Shown here: positions 47,971 to 61,512 of the stretch, piece after piece
How positions within the stretch are numbered: the first letter of the stretch is position 1
Layout of the letters: the number at the start of each line of letters is the position of its first letter
DNA from: Apostichopus japonicus
Lineage: Eukaryota; Echinodermata; Holothuroidea; Aspidochirotida; Stichopodidae
DNA: 64,000 nucleotides
Assembly: GCF_037975245.1 (NCBI RefSeq)
Contig: NC_092569.1
Location: 24,413,168-24,477,167 of the forward strand
Direction of reading: 5' to 3'
Notes under the pieces: model-generated
Seen by the model: the letters and a program-made list of their open reading frames with translations, nothing else
What the model was told of the DNA's origin: nothing
Databases searched by the model: none
Position numbers and translations under genes: made by a program

Positions 47971-48276
47971 AAAGCTATTGTCCGTCTCAAGTGAGTGGTC
48001 TTTATGGGGAAGAAGGAATGATCAGCTGCTACTTCAGACCTAATTTTCAAACGATAATTTGGTTTGATGAAACTAGCACGCGAGACCCTTTGATTAGATT
48101 AGAGCATAGTACCAAAAGTGGCAGAGGCTACGATAGTGGCAAATATGACGTATTACAAAATGGATCCCTTGTCATAAAAACTATTGACTTCATAAATGAA
48201 CAGCAGTATATAACCGTCGCTGTTATATTTGGATCTACAAATATTACGGAGTTCTCGATTGTATTTTTTGTCATAG
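47971..48276 (+). CDS. Ig gene 2, V-like Ig domain 1
   Basis: TTTCATATTACAG| and |GTGAGT bound 306 bp, phase 1 at both ends, 102 residues. Seen: Cys4, Cys20 in MISCYF, Trp31, SGRGYDSGKYDV in the middle, and QNGSLVI in the E strand. The F strand reads Tyr-Ile-Thr, again without Cys. The length and all landmark spacings match the gene 1 domain at 22318 although the overall sequence is diverged, so the two genes share an ancestor. Its closest relative is the exon at 54952. As the first Ig domain after the signal peptide it would be the membrane-distal one. The ligand is unknown. Confidence 0.85.
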
Positions 48277-49291
48277 GTGAGTTGCCAACCTGTTACATTA
48301 TTTTCGTAAACGGTATTGCTAAGAAAAAAATTATGTAGCTTTCACAACCTTGCATGATTCAACAAAATCTATAACGTAAACTGTATATACAGTAAACCTC
48401 ATGTATTTACGCTAATCTTTAAATGTTGAGACTAAATTGAAGTTTTAAATTTGTACAAATATATTTATGGTTACCTTATTTCATGTGTAGTGCAGGGCAA
48501 TAGTGTTATCAAACACGGGGGAAAGGGGAAGGTGAGGTATATGCTTTCAAAGTCAAAAACGATTCTGATAACTGTAACCCATACATGGTGTTATATTAAT
48601 TGAAAAGAAAGTATTTGATATCTCGCGGGTTTTGCAGATTTATCTGGGAGGAATCTGTTCCGTAACTTATGCCTTATTTCATCTGTCGTAACAGCTAATT
48701 AAATGTGAACTTGTAATTTGAACACAATTTGTGCCTTTTAGTTAAAAAGAAAACCCCTTTTTGAAAGTTAAATTTAGTATCGCGACTCACCGTGTAAGCA
48801 AGGTAAACTTATCAAATTAGGGCGTTAATATTTGACTGCTAATATGAGATGAAATTCAATTATTTATGTTGCAGCAATATCGTAGAACAAATTCAGTATA
48901 AGGCATATTAACACTACAGTTAAGGTACACACATGTGAGCAATGCGTTACTTGCCGGTACCATGGCACGTGCTACAGAATGAAATAATGCAAATGAGTGT
49001 AGCATTATCGACCTGAAAAGTTTTACGACAATTCTTTAAAATATAATACAATATAGGAACAAATTGAAACGATGACCTTTGCTTTGTCCCTGCTATTTTA
49101 TTCAATATAGTTAGAGCTTTTCAAAGCGTTTCACTTACAGAGTTTAGCTGTAGCGTATACGTTTTGTAATGGTTCCGGTACTGCACAGTTTTCAAGCAGC
49201 CCGGATCGCAACTTCATGTCTTTATCTTTATTATAATTGGAATAAGAGAGCTGGGACTGACCGTTAATGGTTTCTTATTCATATCTAACAG

Positions 49292-49582
49292 AACACTGTC
49301 CAACTCAACAGAGTGGCTTCTTTGGAGAAAAGGGAAATATTATTTGCCATTTTAAGCCAAATTTCAATAAGGTTTCGTGGTATTTGGAACAGGATAAACC
49401 CCTGCTTCAAATGGAAGGATCCCACATCTCTGGTTCGGGCTACGAGAGCGAGAAGTACAGCGTAACACAGAATGGATCTCTCGTCATACATCGTGTTACT
49501 GAAGAAAACAAAGCCATCTACACAGTGATTTTAATTGATGCTTATAATATCTCAACTGTTCATCGCGTGGAATTTAAGCTAG
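49292..49582 (+). CDS. Ig gene 2, V-like Ig domain 2
   Basis: ATCTAACAG| and |GTAGGT bound 291 bp, phase 1 at both ends, 97 residues. Seen: Cys3 and Cys19 (spacing 16, as in the other domains), Trp30, SGSGYESEKYSV, QNGSLVI, and Tyr-Thr-Val in the F strand in place of Tyr-x-Cys. It is shorter than domain 1 in the C'-D region (KPLLQMEGSHI). A near-identical copy lies at 56290. The donor GTAGGT is weaker than GTGAGT at the other exons. Probably the second extracellular domain of the same protein. Confidence 0.85.
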
Positions 49583-50748
49583 GTAGGTGATGAATGCAGT
49601 CTCATATTTGATTCCATTTTGAAGATTCGGTGTATAGTTTATGACAAATGATTTTCCATTATACAGACAAACAAAATCAAGTTAGTGATAAATGTTGAAA
49701 ATCCAAACCGCGGAACACACGTGGTTTTTATTGATTATGCATATAACATATGAGTAATTAACACGAAAAGTATAGTCACTTCATCAGTTCGTGATTAAAA
49801 ATTAATTTCCAACTATAATTTAATTCTACCAAGGTTAAGAAGTGTCTTGGTTGTATAAGTTTACGACACTATACAGAACAACCACTTCGATTCATAAAAT
49901 CCATTTTGTTAAATGGTTTAACTGAGACTTTCCCAACTTTGTTTTCATATTCGTATGAGTAATTAATTTGTTGTACCTCTATCCCGTGATGAAGATGCCC
50001 CCTTTGTGTTGATATGGAACATTGCCAAAGCGTTTAATAAAAAAAAAAAATAACACCCATTGCAATGCAAGCCTCTTGATTGTTGTCACATTGACTTGAT
50101 CTGTCACATATAAAAGAAATATTTGCTCACATGGTCATTTTAAGCAAAAAGTCGAAAATAAAAACAGCCAGGGGTTGGGTTAGTTTGTTCTTTATTGAAT
50201 TATACTATAATGAAAGGTCTATTACAACATGTTTTCAGCTTTATTGTCAAGAAAGTGCCTCCCAGAGTTCCAATAAGGAGTGAAATTTGCCACAAACAGC
50301 GCCCTCTAATACTTTTTAGTGACATTGTGTGACCTTGATAAGCATTGCGAGTTCGTGAAATGATGCATATGTATTATAACAGTATATTTAGACATGCTCT
50401 TTTCTTCTCTTTTTCTTTATATTTCTGAACTTTTTGATCTTTAGAAAAGTGCCTTGGTACCCTTTGATGTTTGTTTCTCGTGGTGGCCTGCTATTTCAAT
50501 GGAGATCCATGCATTTTCTAGCGTGCTCTAATATGTTACCTTATCCCACTTGATCCTTACTTCTGGGCCTGATCTGAATGAGTCATTAAATATATATTTA
50601 TTTCTAAGATATGATATGTGAATTCGTTTGATGAAACCAAGGAAACAATATAAATATGTACCAACTACATAACAAAAGAACAGTGTTATTTGCAGTCGAC
50701 CTGACAATTTACTATATAGACACACACACCCACACACACGCATATATG

Positions 50749-50749
<1 letters not shown>

Positions 50750-50808
<59 letters not shown>
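50750..50808. repeat. (TA)n tract at the right edge of Ig cassette copy 1
   Basis: A short CA-rich run (50720-50745) leads into imperfect then pure TA. The matching place in copy 2 is 57748-57849. Confidence 0.95.
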
Positions 50809-50810
<2 letters not shown>

Positions 50811-51379
50811 ACCCTAAAGTGTACAGTACCAGGACACCGTCAAAAAACCCACCTTGGATGGACTTTCCATTTAAAGCCACATATAAGTCTTAATGCAAAT
50901 GCGTCGTTAAGGATAAATTCATCGAAGACTGGAGGGATTGATAGCAGTGCATGGAACTTGGATCGCATCTTTTATGCAACTCATTGACAGATATATCAGA
51001 AAAGCGATAGTAACTGTGTCTTCTTTACGTACTTCAAACAATTTATAGTATGATAGAGGGACACTTGCATATGTCCCCCTATTCACAGTTAAGAGTACAG
51101 TACATATGTTCACATAATGTGTGCATTTATACAACTCTCCGATCGGTTTACGGTTTAAGTGTGTGTGTGTCATTCATTCATTGCATGTCATAGGAAAGAA
51201 TCTTATATAAAAAAGTTGACTGCATTATCGGCAATTTTAAGCAATAAATTTGCTCAAAATATAACCAGCTAATGTAGAACTTTCAATTGTCAGTATACAC
51301 ATTTTATTAGATTATAACAACACTATTTTCCAATGTTACGGTGTGACAAAAACCCAAATTATGGTAAAGATTTCTTGAT

Positions 51380-52536
51380 TAGAGTTCGACCTATTAAATG
51401 ATAATCAGCTTTACCGAGTACCGATTAGTTTCTGTGACAATCGGGCCGATGCCTATTACCTTTAGTGGATAAGCAGTTTTATTTTAATATTTCATTGAAA
51501 AAGATAACACAATCCCGAACGTTTGCTTCAAGTTTTGCCATATGCAAGGGAAACCTTCCGATGGAACGTTGTTTAAACGATCATACACAGTAAGTCAATG
51601 GCGCTTCTCCATTGACATTACTACACGTGGGAAAACCACACACTAAAGTCCCATTGACGTTTTCGCTGGAAATCAGACATGCTTTAGTCGGTAAGTTTAA
51701 TTACTGCAAAGGTGATATTTTAGCAGGTATAGTACATTAGGTCAGGGGAAAAAAGTTGCTTCGGGTTTTTCGCAAAAATATGCGTAAGAATATTTGCCTA
51801 ATCAGTGATTAGTAATCACAAATGGTAATGCTGTAGAACTACCGAGGACTGTCGCCAAACATTTCTAGGGAATTTTAGGAGTATTTGGCGCCTTGATTTC
51901 ATAATTTTATGGCATTTGTAGAAAATTGGGCGTATTTTCAAACTAAACAGTTATTAAGCTCAACAGTTCTCTACCCAGACTAGCCTAATGTGCGTAGAAC
52001 TCACAATGAACAAAGCGTAACGTCACTCTCACTTTCCAGTTTTCACCTACGGTGAAATGGCCAAAGTGGTTTAAAAGTATATTGATTTGGTTTTACATTT
52101 ACTCGAAACAATTAATCTTTCATATCAATCGTTAATATTAAACCTGATAACAGGAGGTTTCGTTAGATGCGAGAAGCGAAGTGAAAAAAAAAATAATAAC
52201 GTCGTCCCTCTAAGCTTATCGCGAGTATACTGTATGATGTTAACTGCTAAAACTGGATAGTATATCGAACAGCATTAGTACAAACTCGCGTGAGGGACTT
52301 GCGATACCGCTTCACGGCCGATTAGCGCACCTTCCCCGGCTATGAATAGCGCTGAATCGAACTTCTCCCGTTGTAGTTGTGGAGAATCAAAAGCGCGTAA
52401 AATACAATCCTTGATGTGGAACTTAATAATCGGTTCCAAATAATCGGTAGCGCAATGGATTTTGCCGATGCCGGTTACTGATTGTCTGATAATCGGCCCG
52501 ATGCCGATTATCTAACCTATTATCGGTCGAACACTA
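51380..52536. mobile_element. hAT-type nonautonomous element with 8-bp target duplication
   Basis: Left end TAGAGTTCGACC, right end GGTCGAACACTA: 12-bp inverted ends with one mismatch, and subterminal ATAATCGG/CCGATTAT words on both sides. TTCTTGAT flanks it exactly on both sides (51372-51379 and 52537-52544). An 8-bp duplication is the mark of hAT-superfamily insertion. At 1157 bp with no transposase frame it must depend on another element. It sits between the two Ig cassettes. Confidence 0.9.
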
Positions 52537-52544
52537 TTCTTGAT

Positions 52545-53969
52545 CAGAAAATGCTGTCAATGTATAATTAGCAAAAGTTAGTCTTTTACGAAGTTCTAGT
52601 CTTAGCAGTCTGTTTGTAGTGTTCATGGCACACTTCTACCTCTCTTATCTGTGTAGCTTTAACCTCAAACATAGCTTGCTCAGATTTTTCCACCGAGGAA
52701 AACCTAATTAGCTTGGTCTTTTACAAAGCCAGTATACTTCAGGCATACTGTGGTCACCACATGACATTAAATTAGGGTACAAGTTGCATTATAAGAGGCA
52801 TTCTTTTGTTGGTGGGGGGGGGGGTGGGGGTGTGGGCGGCTGTATTTATGGGTGTGAAGGTTTTTTTGCCACGGATTTTATTCAGTAAACTCTTGGCTCT
52901 ATTGTTGAACCACTAGTGTGCATAGGGAGTAAAATGTTGGGGTTGTGTGAGTGGAGGTGGGGGGCAGACTTGTGACTATCTTGACGGATATGGCTTTAAT
53001 CCATTTGGCTAGATGGAAGATCCATGTCTAGCATATTCAATGACATTGGTCAGCAATTCATCAATCATACATCCTTTCCCTCCCCCATCACAGCCTATGT
53101 TCCCTAAGCCTTTTTCAATGTTACAGAAACACAATACATATGATCACATTTTGCACAAATTGTGATTGGTAATCAGCCAGCTGCACAGGGAACTGAGGTC
53201 TACTTTATACTATTACTAATTCTAGGCTAGTCAATAAAGCATTTCGTAAAGGAATTAATATCTAGCAATTGCAAGAAAGTATTACGGTATTACCTAGGCT
53301 TCCAAAGTCAATCTCGACGGCTCTCATTTTGATAGTGCAACATGGATACCGCGCCGATTCGCGAACAAAAGTTAGGTTTACCGTTCTTGCTTGCATATAG
53401 TGTGAAAACTTGCGGCCATACGGACAACACGTTTACCTGTACACACGTCCATATGAGCTTTACATTACACTTAGCGACATTGCGCGGTGATGACGTCACA
53501 AGGTTTGTATACCAAAAGAAACTGCGTCAATATGAACATGGATATCAGTATATGTATCACCGAAAGGGATAGGGATCGAAATTGTGACTTTCAAGGTCAC
53601 AGTTCCATTGGTCAGTTTTACCAGCATTAAAAGAGCATCGATAGTAAAACATATACCGATAGGACGATAAAATAAACGAGATATATCTTGATGGGTCCCT
53701 AATAGCTAAATTTTGCACAGGTCACATATACTACTACAAAATTTGCCAAGCTATAAATATCCATTCAGATGTATAATCGTCCAATCAAAATAAAGGGGTG
53801 TAGAGGGCAGCATCCACGATCAATGGGTACTAATTACCTGTACACCGAAGCCCTCATAACAGAATGAATATACCCTTAAACATTAGGGGAACACGAAAAT
53901 GTTCCCCTAACGTTACTGTCCCTCTAAGGTAGCAATTTTCAATATGCAATGGGCACCTAATGTGCACTT

Positions 53970-53970
<1 letters not shown>
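52545..53970. other. No gene recognised
   Basis: Sequence between the hAT-type element and the next (TA)n. It has a G-rich run at 52817-52835 and a small hairpin aggggaacacgaaaatgttcccct at 53883-53906. The open frames carry no motif. Confidence 0.45.

Positions 53971-53973
<3 letters not shown>

Positions 53974-54036
<63 letters not shown>
53974..54036. repeat. (TA)n microsatellite
   Basis: About 63 bp of pure TA, left of the hairpin that precedes Ig cassette copy 2. Confidence 0.95.
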
Positions 54037-54039
<3 letters not shown>

Positions 54040-54093
54040 ATAGAATGTTGGTCAATATTCACAAAGAGTGCTCTATGCCAAGGCAGAGCTAGA

Positions 54094-54254
54094 ATATCAC
54101 ATAATATACTTAACTAAACTATCATCATACTGTTACTCGGAGTTTCACGTGTACGGCTCGCGCACCGATCATTAGGCAACTGATGATCGGTGCGCGAGCC
54201 GTACACGTGAAACTCCGAGTAGCAGTATGATGATAGTTTAGTTAAGTATATTAT

Positions 54255-54261
<7 letters not shown>
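54094..54261. repeat. Near-perfect hairpin with 78-bp arms
   Basis: Arm 54094-54171 is complementary to 54184-54261 with one mismatch seen, around a 12-bp loop (ttaggcaactga). The right arm runs directly into (TA)n. The left arm, without its mirror, also occurs at 45978-46060. Confidence 0.95.
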
Positions 54262-54332
<71 letters not shown>

Positions 54333-54335
<3 letters not shown>

Positions 54336-54605
54336 CCTGTTCTGGATTTGTCAACTCATTATATATCGTTCGAATCCCAGTGGGGGTTGGAAGTTTTTCA
54401 CTGTTCTGGATTTTCCAACTCATTACAATCACCATGTCAGCCAAACTTCTACTTCAGAAATGGGTTCATTCTTTTAGGACTCACAAAGCTAAGGTATAGG
54501 AATCGAACCATGGCCTTGTGACCGTTGTGCTTGGCTTGCCTCAAAAAAATGGTAATTCTGTGTACATTGTCAGATCGGTGCACTCTGTACAATTGTAACA
54601 CTGAC
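54333..54605 (-). mobile_element. tRNA-derived SINE-like sequence, copy 2
   Basis: Same as 47333-47600, with the B-box-like word (minus strand ATGGTTCGATTCC) around 54499-54512 and the tail running into the (TA)n tract. Confidence 0.45.
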
Positions 54606-54951
54606 AATTATAGAAAGCATGTAATAGGTATTCACACTACTATAATCATTTCGGTTTAGGTGTTGCCGATTTAGGTCTGTCACCTGAAGGTCCAGGGTTC
54701 GATCTGTGTGTGTATTTTCTTGTTATGGCGCAAACTGGTCAGAATATTCATATTTATGTTTTTCAAGATCGTGTATTGAATTCGTTCATGTGTCTCGAAT
54801 TGTATACTGTCCACAAATTGTTCTTTTTTTTCTTGCTTTTACTATTTCTATGAACATATTCATTTTAATATTCATGTCATGCTGTACAAGCGAACGATAT
54901 TCCCTACATAATATGGAATTACAATGTGTGCTCCTTTCTTTCATATTACAG

Positions 54952-55257
54952 AAAACTATTGTCCGTCTCAAGTGAGTGGTCTTTATGGGGAAGAAGGAAT
55001 GATCAGCTGCTACTTCAGACCTAATTTTCACACGATAATTTGGTTTGATGAAACTAGCACGCGAGACCCTTTGATTGTATTAGAGAATAATACCAAAAGT
55101 GGCCGAAGCTACGATAGTGGCAAATATGACGTATTACAAAATGGATCCCTTGTCATAAAAACTATTGATTTCATAAATGAACAGCAGTATAACACCGTCG
55201 CTGTTAAAGTTGAATCTACGAATATCATAGAGTTCTCGATTTTATTTTCTGTCATAG
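54952..55257 (+). CDS. Ig gene 2, V-like Ig domain 3
   Basis: CATATTACAG| and |GTGAGA bound 306 bp, phase 1 at both ends, no stop. Duplicate of the 47971 exon with mostly single-residue changes (for example RLEHSTK against VLENNTK, RGYDSGK against RSYDSGK, and changes in the last 20 residues). Cys4, Cys20, Trp31 and QNGSLVI are kept, and the F strand reads Tyr-Asn-Thr. The donor has changed from GTGAGT to GTGAGA but is still usable. The reading frame is intact after duplication, which argues that the copy is still under some constraint or is young. Confidence 0.82.
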
Positions 55258-56289
55258 GTGAGATTCCAACCTGTTGCTTTATTTTCGTACACGGTATTGC
55301 TAAGAAAGAAAATTTATGTAGCTTTAACAGCCTTGCATAATTCAACATAATCTATAACGTAAACTGTATTTACAGTAAACCTCGTGTGTTTATACGCTAA
55401 TCTTCAAATGTTGAAACTACATTGAAGTTCTTTTTTGTACAAATATAGTTATGGTTACCTTATTTTATGTTTAGTGCAGGGCAATAGTGAAATCAAAATC
55501 CGGGGAAAGGGAAAGGTGGGGATAATATATTAGAAAATGCTTTCAAAGTTACAAACAATTATGATAACTGTAACCCATGCATGATGTTATATTAATTGAA
55601 AAGAAAGTATTTAATGTCCCGCGGGTTTTACACATTCAACTGGGAGGAATCTGTTCCGTAACTTATGTCCCATTTTCATCAGTGGTAACAGCTAATTAAA
55701 TGTGAACTTGTAATTTGAACTCCATTTGTGCTTTTAAGTTAACAAGAAAACCCCTTTCTGAAAGTTAAATTTATATACCGCGACTCACCGTGTAAGCAAG
55801 GTAAACTAATCAAAGTTTAGAGCGTTTATATACGACTGTTAATATGAGATGAAATTCAATTATTTATGTGGCAGTAATATCGTAGAACATATTCAGTAGG
55901 TATGTTAACACTACTGCAAAGGCACACACATGTGAGCAATGCCTTATTTGACGGTACCATGGCATGTGCTACAAAATAAAATAATTAAAATGAGTGCACC
56001 CTTCTAAACCTGAAAAGTTTTAATGACAATTCTTAAAAATATGATACAATATTGGAACAAATTGAAACGATGCATTTTGCCTTAACCCTGCTATTTTATT
56101 CGATATAGTAGGAGCTTTCCAAAGCGTTTCACTAACAGTGTTTAGTTGTAGCGTAAACGTTTTGTAATGGTTCCTGTACTGCCCAGTTTTCAAGCAACCC
56201 AGATCACAACTCCATGTGTTTATCTTTCTTATACTTGGAACAAGAAAACTGGGACTGACCGTTAATGGTTTCTTATTCATATCTAACAG

Positions 56290-56580
56290 AACACTGTCCA
56301 ACTCAACAGAGTGGCTTCTTTGGAGAAAAGGGAAATATAATTTGCCATTTTAAGCCAAATTTCAATAAGGTTTCGTGGTACTTGGAACAGGATAAACCCC
56401 TGATTCAACTGGAAGGATCCCACATCTCTGGTCCGGGCTACGAGAACGAGAAGTACAGCGTAAAACAGAATGGATCTCTCGTCATACGTCGTGTTACTGA
56501 AGAAAACAAAGCCATCTACACAGTGATTTTAATTGATGCTAATAATATCTCAACTGTTCATCGCGTGGAATTTAAGCTAG
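56290..56580 (+). CDS. Ig gene 2, V-like Ig domain 4
   Basis: ATCTAACAG| and |GTAGGT bound 291 bp, phase 1 at both ends, no stop. Duplicate of the 49292 exon; differences include LLQMEG to LIQLEG, SGSGYESE to SGPGYENE, TQNG to KQNG and HRV to RRV. Several of these fall in the C'-to-E part of the domain while the framework Cys, Trp and Tyr are unchanged. It would be the fourth extracellular domain if all exons are spliced together. Confidence 0.82.
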
Positions 56581-57742
56581 GTAGGTGATGAATACAGTCT
56601 CATATTTCATTGCCGTTTTGAAGATTCGGTGTAGAGTTTATGACAAATGAGTTTCCATTATACAGACAAACAAAATCAAGTTAGTGATAAATGTTGAAAA
56701 TCCAAACCGCGGAACAAACTTGGTTTTTATTGATTATGCCGATAACATATGAGTAATTAACACGAAAAGTAGTCACTTCATCAGTTCGTGATTAAAAACT
56801 AATTTCCAAGTGTAATTTAATTCTACCAAGGTTAAGAAGTGTCTTGGTTGTATAAGTTTACGACACTATACAGAACAACCACTTCGATTCATACAATTAT
56901 TTTGTTAAATGGTTTAACTGAGACTTTCCCAACTTTGTTTTCATATTCGTATGAGTAATTAATTTGTTGTACCTCTATCCCGTGATGAAGATGCCCCCTT
57001 TGTGTTGATATGGAACATTGCCAAAGCGTTTAATACAAAAAAAAAGATAACGCACATTGCAATGCAAGCCTCTTGATTGTTGTCACATTGACTTGATCTG
57101 TCACATATAAAAGAAATATTTGCTCACATGGTCATTTTAAGCAAAACGTCGAAAATAAAAACAGCCAGGGGTTGGGTAAGTTTTTTCTTTATTGAATTCT
57201 GCTGCAGTTGAAAGATATGTTACAACATGTTTTCAGCTTAATTGTCAAGAAAGTGCCTCCCAGAGTTCCAATAAGGAGAGAAATTTGCCACAAACAACGC
57301 CCTGTATTTCTTGACAGTGACATTGTGTGACCTTGCAATTGATAAGCATTGCGAGTTCATGGTATGATTCATATGTATTATGACAGTATATTTAGACAAG
57401 CTCTTTTCTTGTTTATATTTCTGATCTTTTTGATCTTTAGAAAAGTGCCTTGGTACACTTTGATGTTTGTTTGTCGTGGTGGCCTGCTATTTCAATGGAG
57501 ATCCATGCATTTTCTAGCGTGCTCTAATATGTTACCTTATCCCACTTGATCCTTACTTCTGGTCCTGATCTGAATGAGTCATTAAATATATATTTATTTC
57601 TAAGATATGATATGTGAATTCGTTTGATGAAACCAAGGAAACAATATAAATATGTACCAACTACATAACAAAAGAACAGTGTTATTTGCAGTCGACCTGA
57701 CAATTTACTATATAGACACACACACCCACACGCACACCCACA

Positions 57743-59062
<1,320 letters not shown>

Positions 59063-59099
59063 TTATTCATATATTAAATTTTGTCTTCATTTTTTACAG

Positions 59100-59401
59100 A
59101 GACTGGTTGCTGGGGTAGACAATATGGCTACTGCGGAAAAAAGGCATAATTAATTGTAACTTCGAGCCAGGTTATGGAGATGTATATTGGTATGATGATA
59201 CTATCGAGTATACATCAATTATTAGATTAGAGAACGGAATTAAATCAGGAAAAGGTTACCATAGTAACGAATATGACGTTTCACAAAATGGATCCCTTGT
59301 CATTAAGAATGTATAGCTCAATCATGAGCGGGAATATAAAGTCATCCGATATGACGGGGAACACCAAATAATGGAATACAGAATCACGTTTGCTGTCATA
59401 G
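59100..59401 (+). pseudogene. Broken Ig exon (domain 5 of gene 2)
   Basis: TTTTTACAG| and |GTGAGT still bound the exon, and QNGSLVI and the YHSNEYDV segment are clear. However, a run of six A near residue 15 is one base short of the frame and leads to a stop, and a TAG interrupts the E-F region at about 59313 (a Gln codon would be expected). The length, 302 bp, is one short of a multiple of three, which agrees with a single-base loss. It shows three Cys in the first 20 positions (4, 12, 20). If the exon is skipped, the frame is kept because neighbours are phase 1. Confidence 0.8.
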
Positions 59402-59870
59402 GTGAGTGCTTACGAAGTTCATACTTTATATCCGTGTGCTAAATAGTACCAAGAACGCCGTAATATAAATACAAAATCATTGAACATTAATTAACAAATA
59501 AATCACTATAATCTGAAAGTAAATACACTACTCCCAAAGTAGAGTATAAACGAATAATCGAAAATACAGGATTTAGTTGTCGACCAATTGAAGACACCCT
59601 TGCACTTAGTTGCTCACCACAGAGTAAATGCTAGCAAATTTAACTGATAGAGTGAAAGCTGTAAATCCATTTAGAGCTAAATTGGTATGAATTCCCTCTC
59701 TGATAAGAGTGGCTTTCAGTACAAGAAAAATTTGATCATCCTTTACACTCCCAAAGAAGGACTTTCCATTGTTTGCAATGTAAATTTAACATTCCATATG
59801 AATGTTACTTGTTTTAATAACTGTCAAGAATGAAAACATTTTGTTTATCTATATGTGTTTGAAGGGGCAG

Positions 59871-59915
59871 GAGTTACATACTGTTGGTCCAATGGAACGG
59901 CAGCTACCAATCCAG
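59871..59915 (+). CDS. Ig gene 2, short linker exon
   Basis: GGGGCAG| and |GTAAGA bound 45 bp, phase 1 at both ends, encoding GVTYCWSNGTAATNP. It contains one Cys and a glycosylation sequon (NGT). The pyrimidine tract is poor and an alternative AG sits six bases upstream, so the 5' edge is uncertain. It follows the broken Ig exon. Confidence 0.45.
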
Positions 59916-60674
59916 GTAAGAACCAGAAACGATTAAAATATAGTAATTCACGCTGTGTACAATATACATTTCAAGAACAGGTAAATGTATTTACTAATAG
60001 TGTCTTTTTTTGTTATATATTCTAATCTTCAATTTCAAGAGTGTCCAGGAGGACCACTATAACCTGGAAAATTCCAGACTTCTGTTCTGTGCCAATTTAG
60101 CTCTGACGAGTGAAAGAACTCATTCCTTTTAGAACTTGATTGACATTTAAGTTACTCTCTGGTAAGAGTGACTTTCACTTCAGTAAGTTGCGATCCATAG
60201 AGAGTAAATTCTCAATTCGCTGAAGTTAAATGCGTGCACATCCTTTATGAATGTTATTTGTCTATATTGACATATGAGCATATTTGTTAGTGCTTCACTC
60301 CAGCTGGGAAAATATGTAGTGCCACACTGAACCCTCTTGAAATTGTGTTATACAATAGCAAACTCAATATTCACAGCTTCATCTGTAAAATGTGCCAAAA
60401 TTGTGCCAAAAATGTGAAAAACACCACTGTGTAGATATATATATATATATATATATATTGCCTACTTTGGCGTCTACTTCTAAAGTGTATGCGAAATTAT
60501 AATGTAAAAATGTTGCCAGTGAGTTACCAACCGTTTGCTTTATATTCGTGTTCAAAACACGCAAAATAAACATAGCATCACACATAAACTTACAACCGAG
60601 AATCAAAAATACTGTTTTTAATGTTAGTTCAAAAGTAAATTCTCATCGCTATCCGCCATCGCTCATAATTGCAG

Positions 60675-60749
60675 AGACTGATAATTCACCCAGTGAGACC
60701 ACAGAGCCCCAATTCACTACTACATACACAACGGAAACTACCAAACCAG
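60675..60749 (+). CDS. Ig gene 2, Thr-rich linker exon
   Basis: TTGCAG| and |GTAAGA bound 75 bp, phase 1 at both ends. It encodes ETDNSPSETTEP and then a TTTYTTETTKP stretch, very close to the exon at 22880 but with both Cys replaced (by Pro and Tyr). A probable O-glycosylated stalk between Ig domains. Confidence 0.75.
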
Positions 60750-61512
60750 GTAAGATCAAATATGACCTTATACCGAAATTGGAAGTGCGCAGCAGTTTAT
60801 TGAATGCTCTTCTTTTAAAGTAATGATGTTTGTTGAAGTTGGGGCTGGGGTTCCTCCTCCGGAAGAAAAAGTGACAAGTTGTAGGTCAAATGGTTCATTC
60901 TGAGGCATAATAAGACTGTAAATTTTGTTGGTATAAGTAGCCATAAAAACGTTATCATTACACTGATCAAATGAAAGGGCTGTAGCAACACTTGCACCTA
61001 GATTTCTTATATCCCTATGTTTGCATTCCTGTCACCATAGAAAAGGGGGGGGGGCGAAAAGAAAAAAGGCCTTCGTTCTGCATTTATTTTCTTTGCATTT
61101 CTCTTCGGCGGAGCCGTTGACTTATAAAGAAATATCTTAGATATATGTGAACAGCTATTAACAGATTAAGCAGCTGTGGGAAACGGTGAGAAGTAGATTA
61201 TACGGATCTCATGAATCGTTTCTCCTCTTCTGTTCGTGATTTCTCTCATATTCAATCCTTGGTGCAATATCACATTTTGTGATGCCAACTTAAAAGCAGT
61301 AAATGTCGGATGTGCCTACCAATTTCATAGAACTGAATTTCTAACTTGCTCTGCAATAAGCGTTGCCGTTTTCCTCGCTTCTTACTTGGAACCCTAATCT
61401 ATATTAAAGCTGTGATTGGTACATAATGAGATTTCAAGATGTCACCGACGATGTATTCTCACCGTATTTCAATGTATTTCTCATCTAAAATTTCAAATCT
61501 TTGTGTTTGCAG

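Larger units (their letters stand above)
47283..50808. repeat. Ig cassette duplication, copy 1
   Basis: This 3.5-kb block holds two Ig exons and their introns and is bounded by (TA)n on both sides. It is strongly similar over its whole length to 54258-57849, with scattered substitutions and small indels. Older than the 6.3-kb duplication at 31-43 kb, because the copies differ visibly. Confidence 0.93.
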
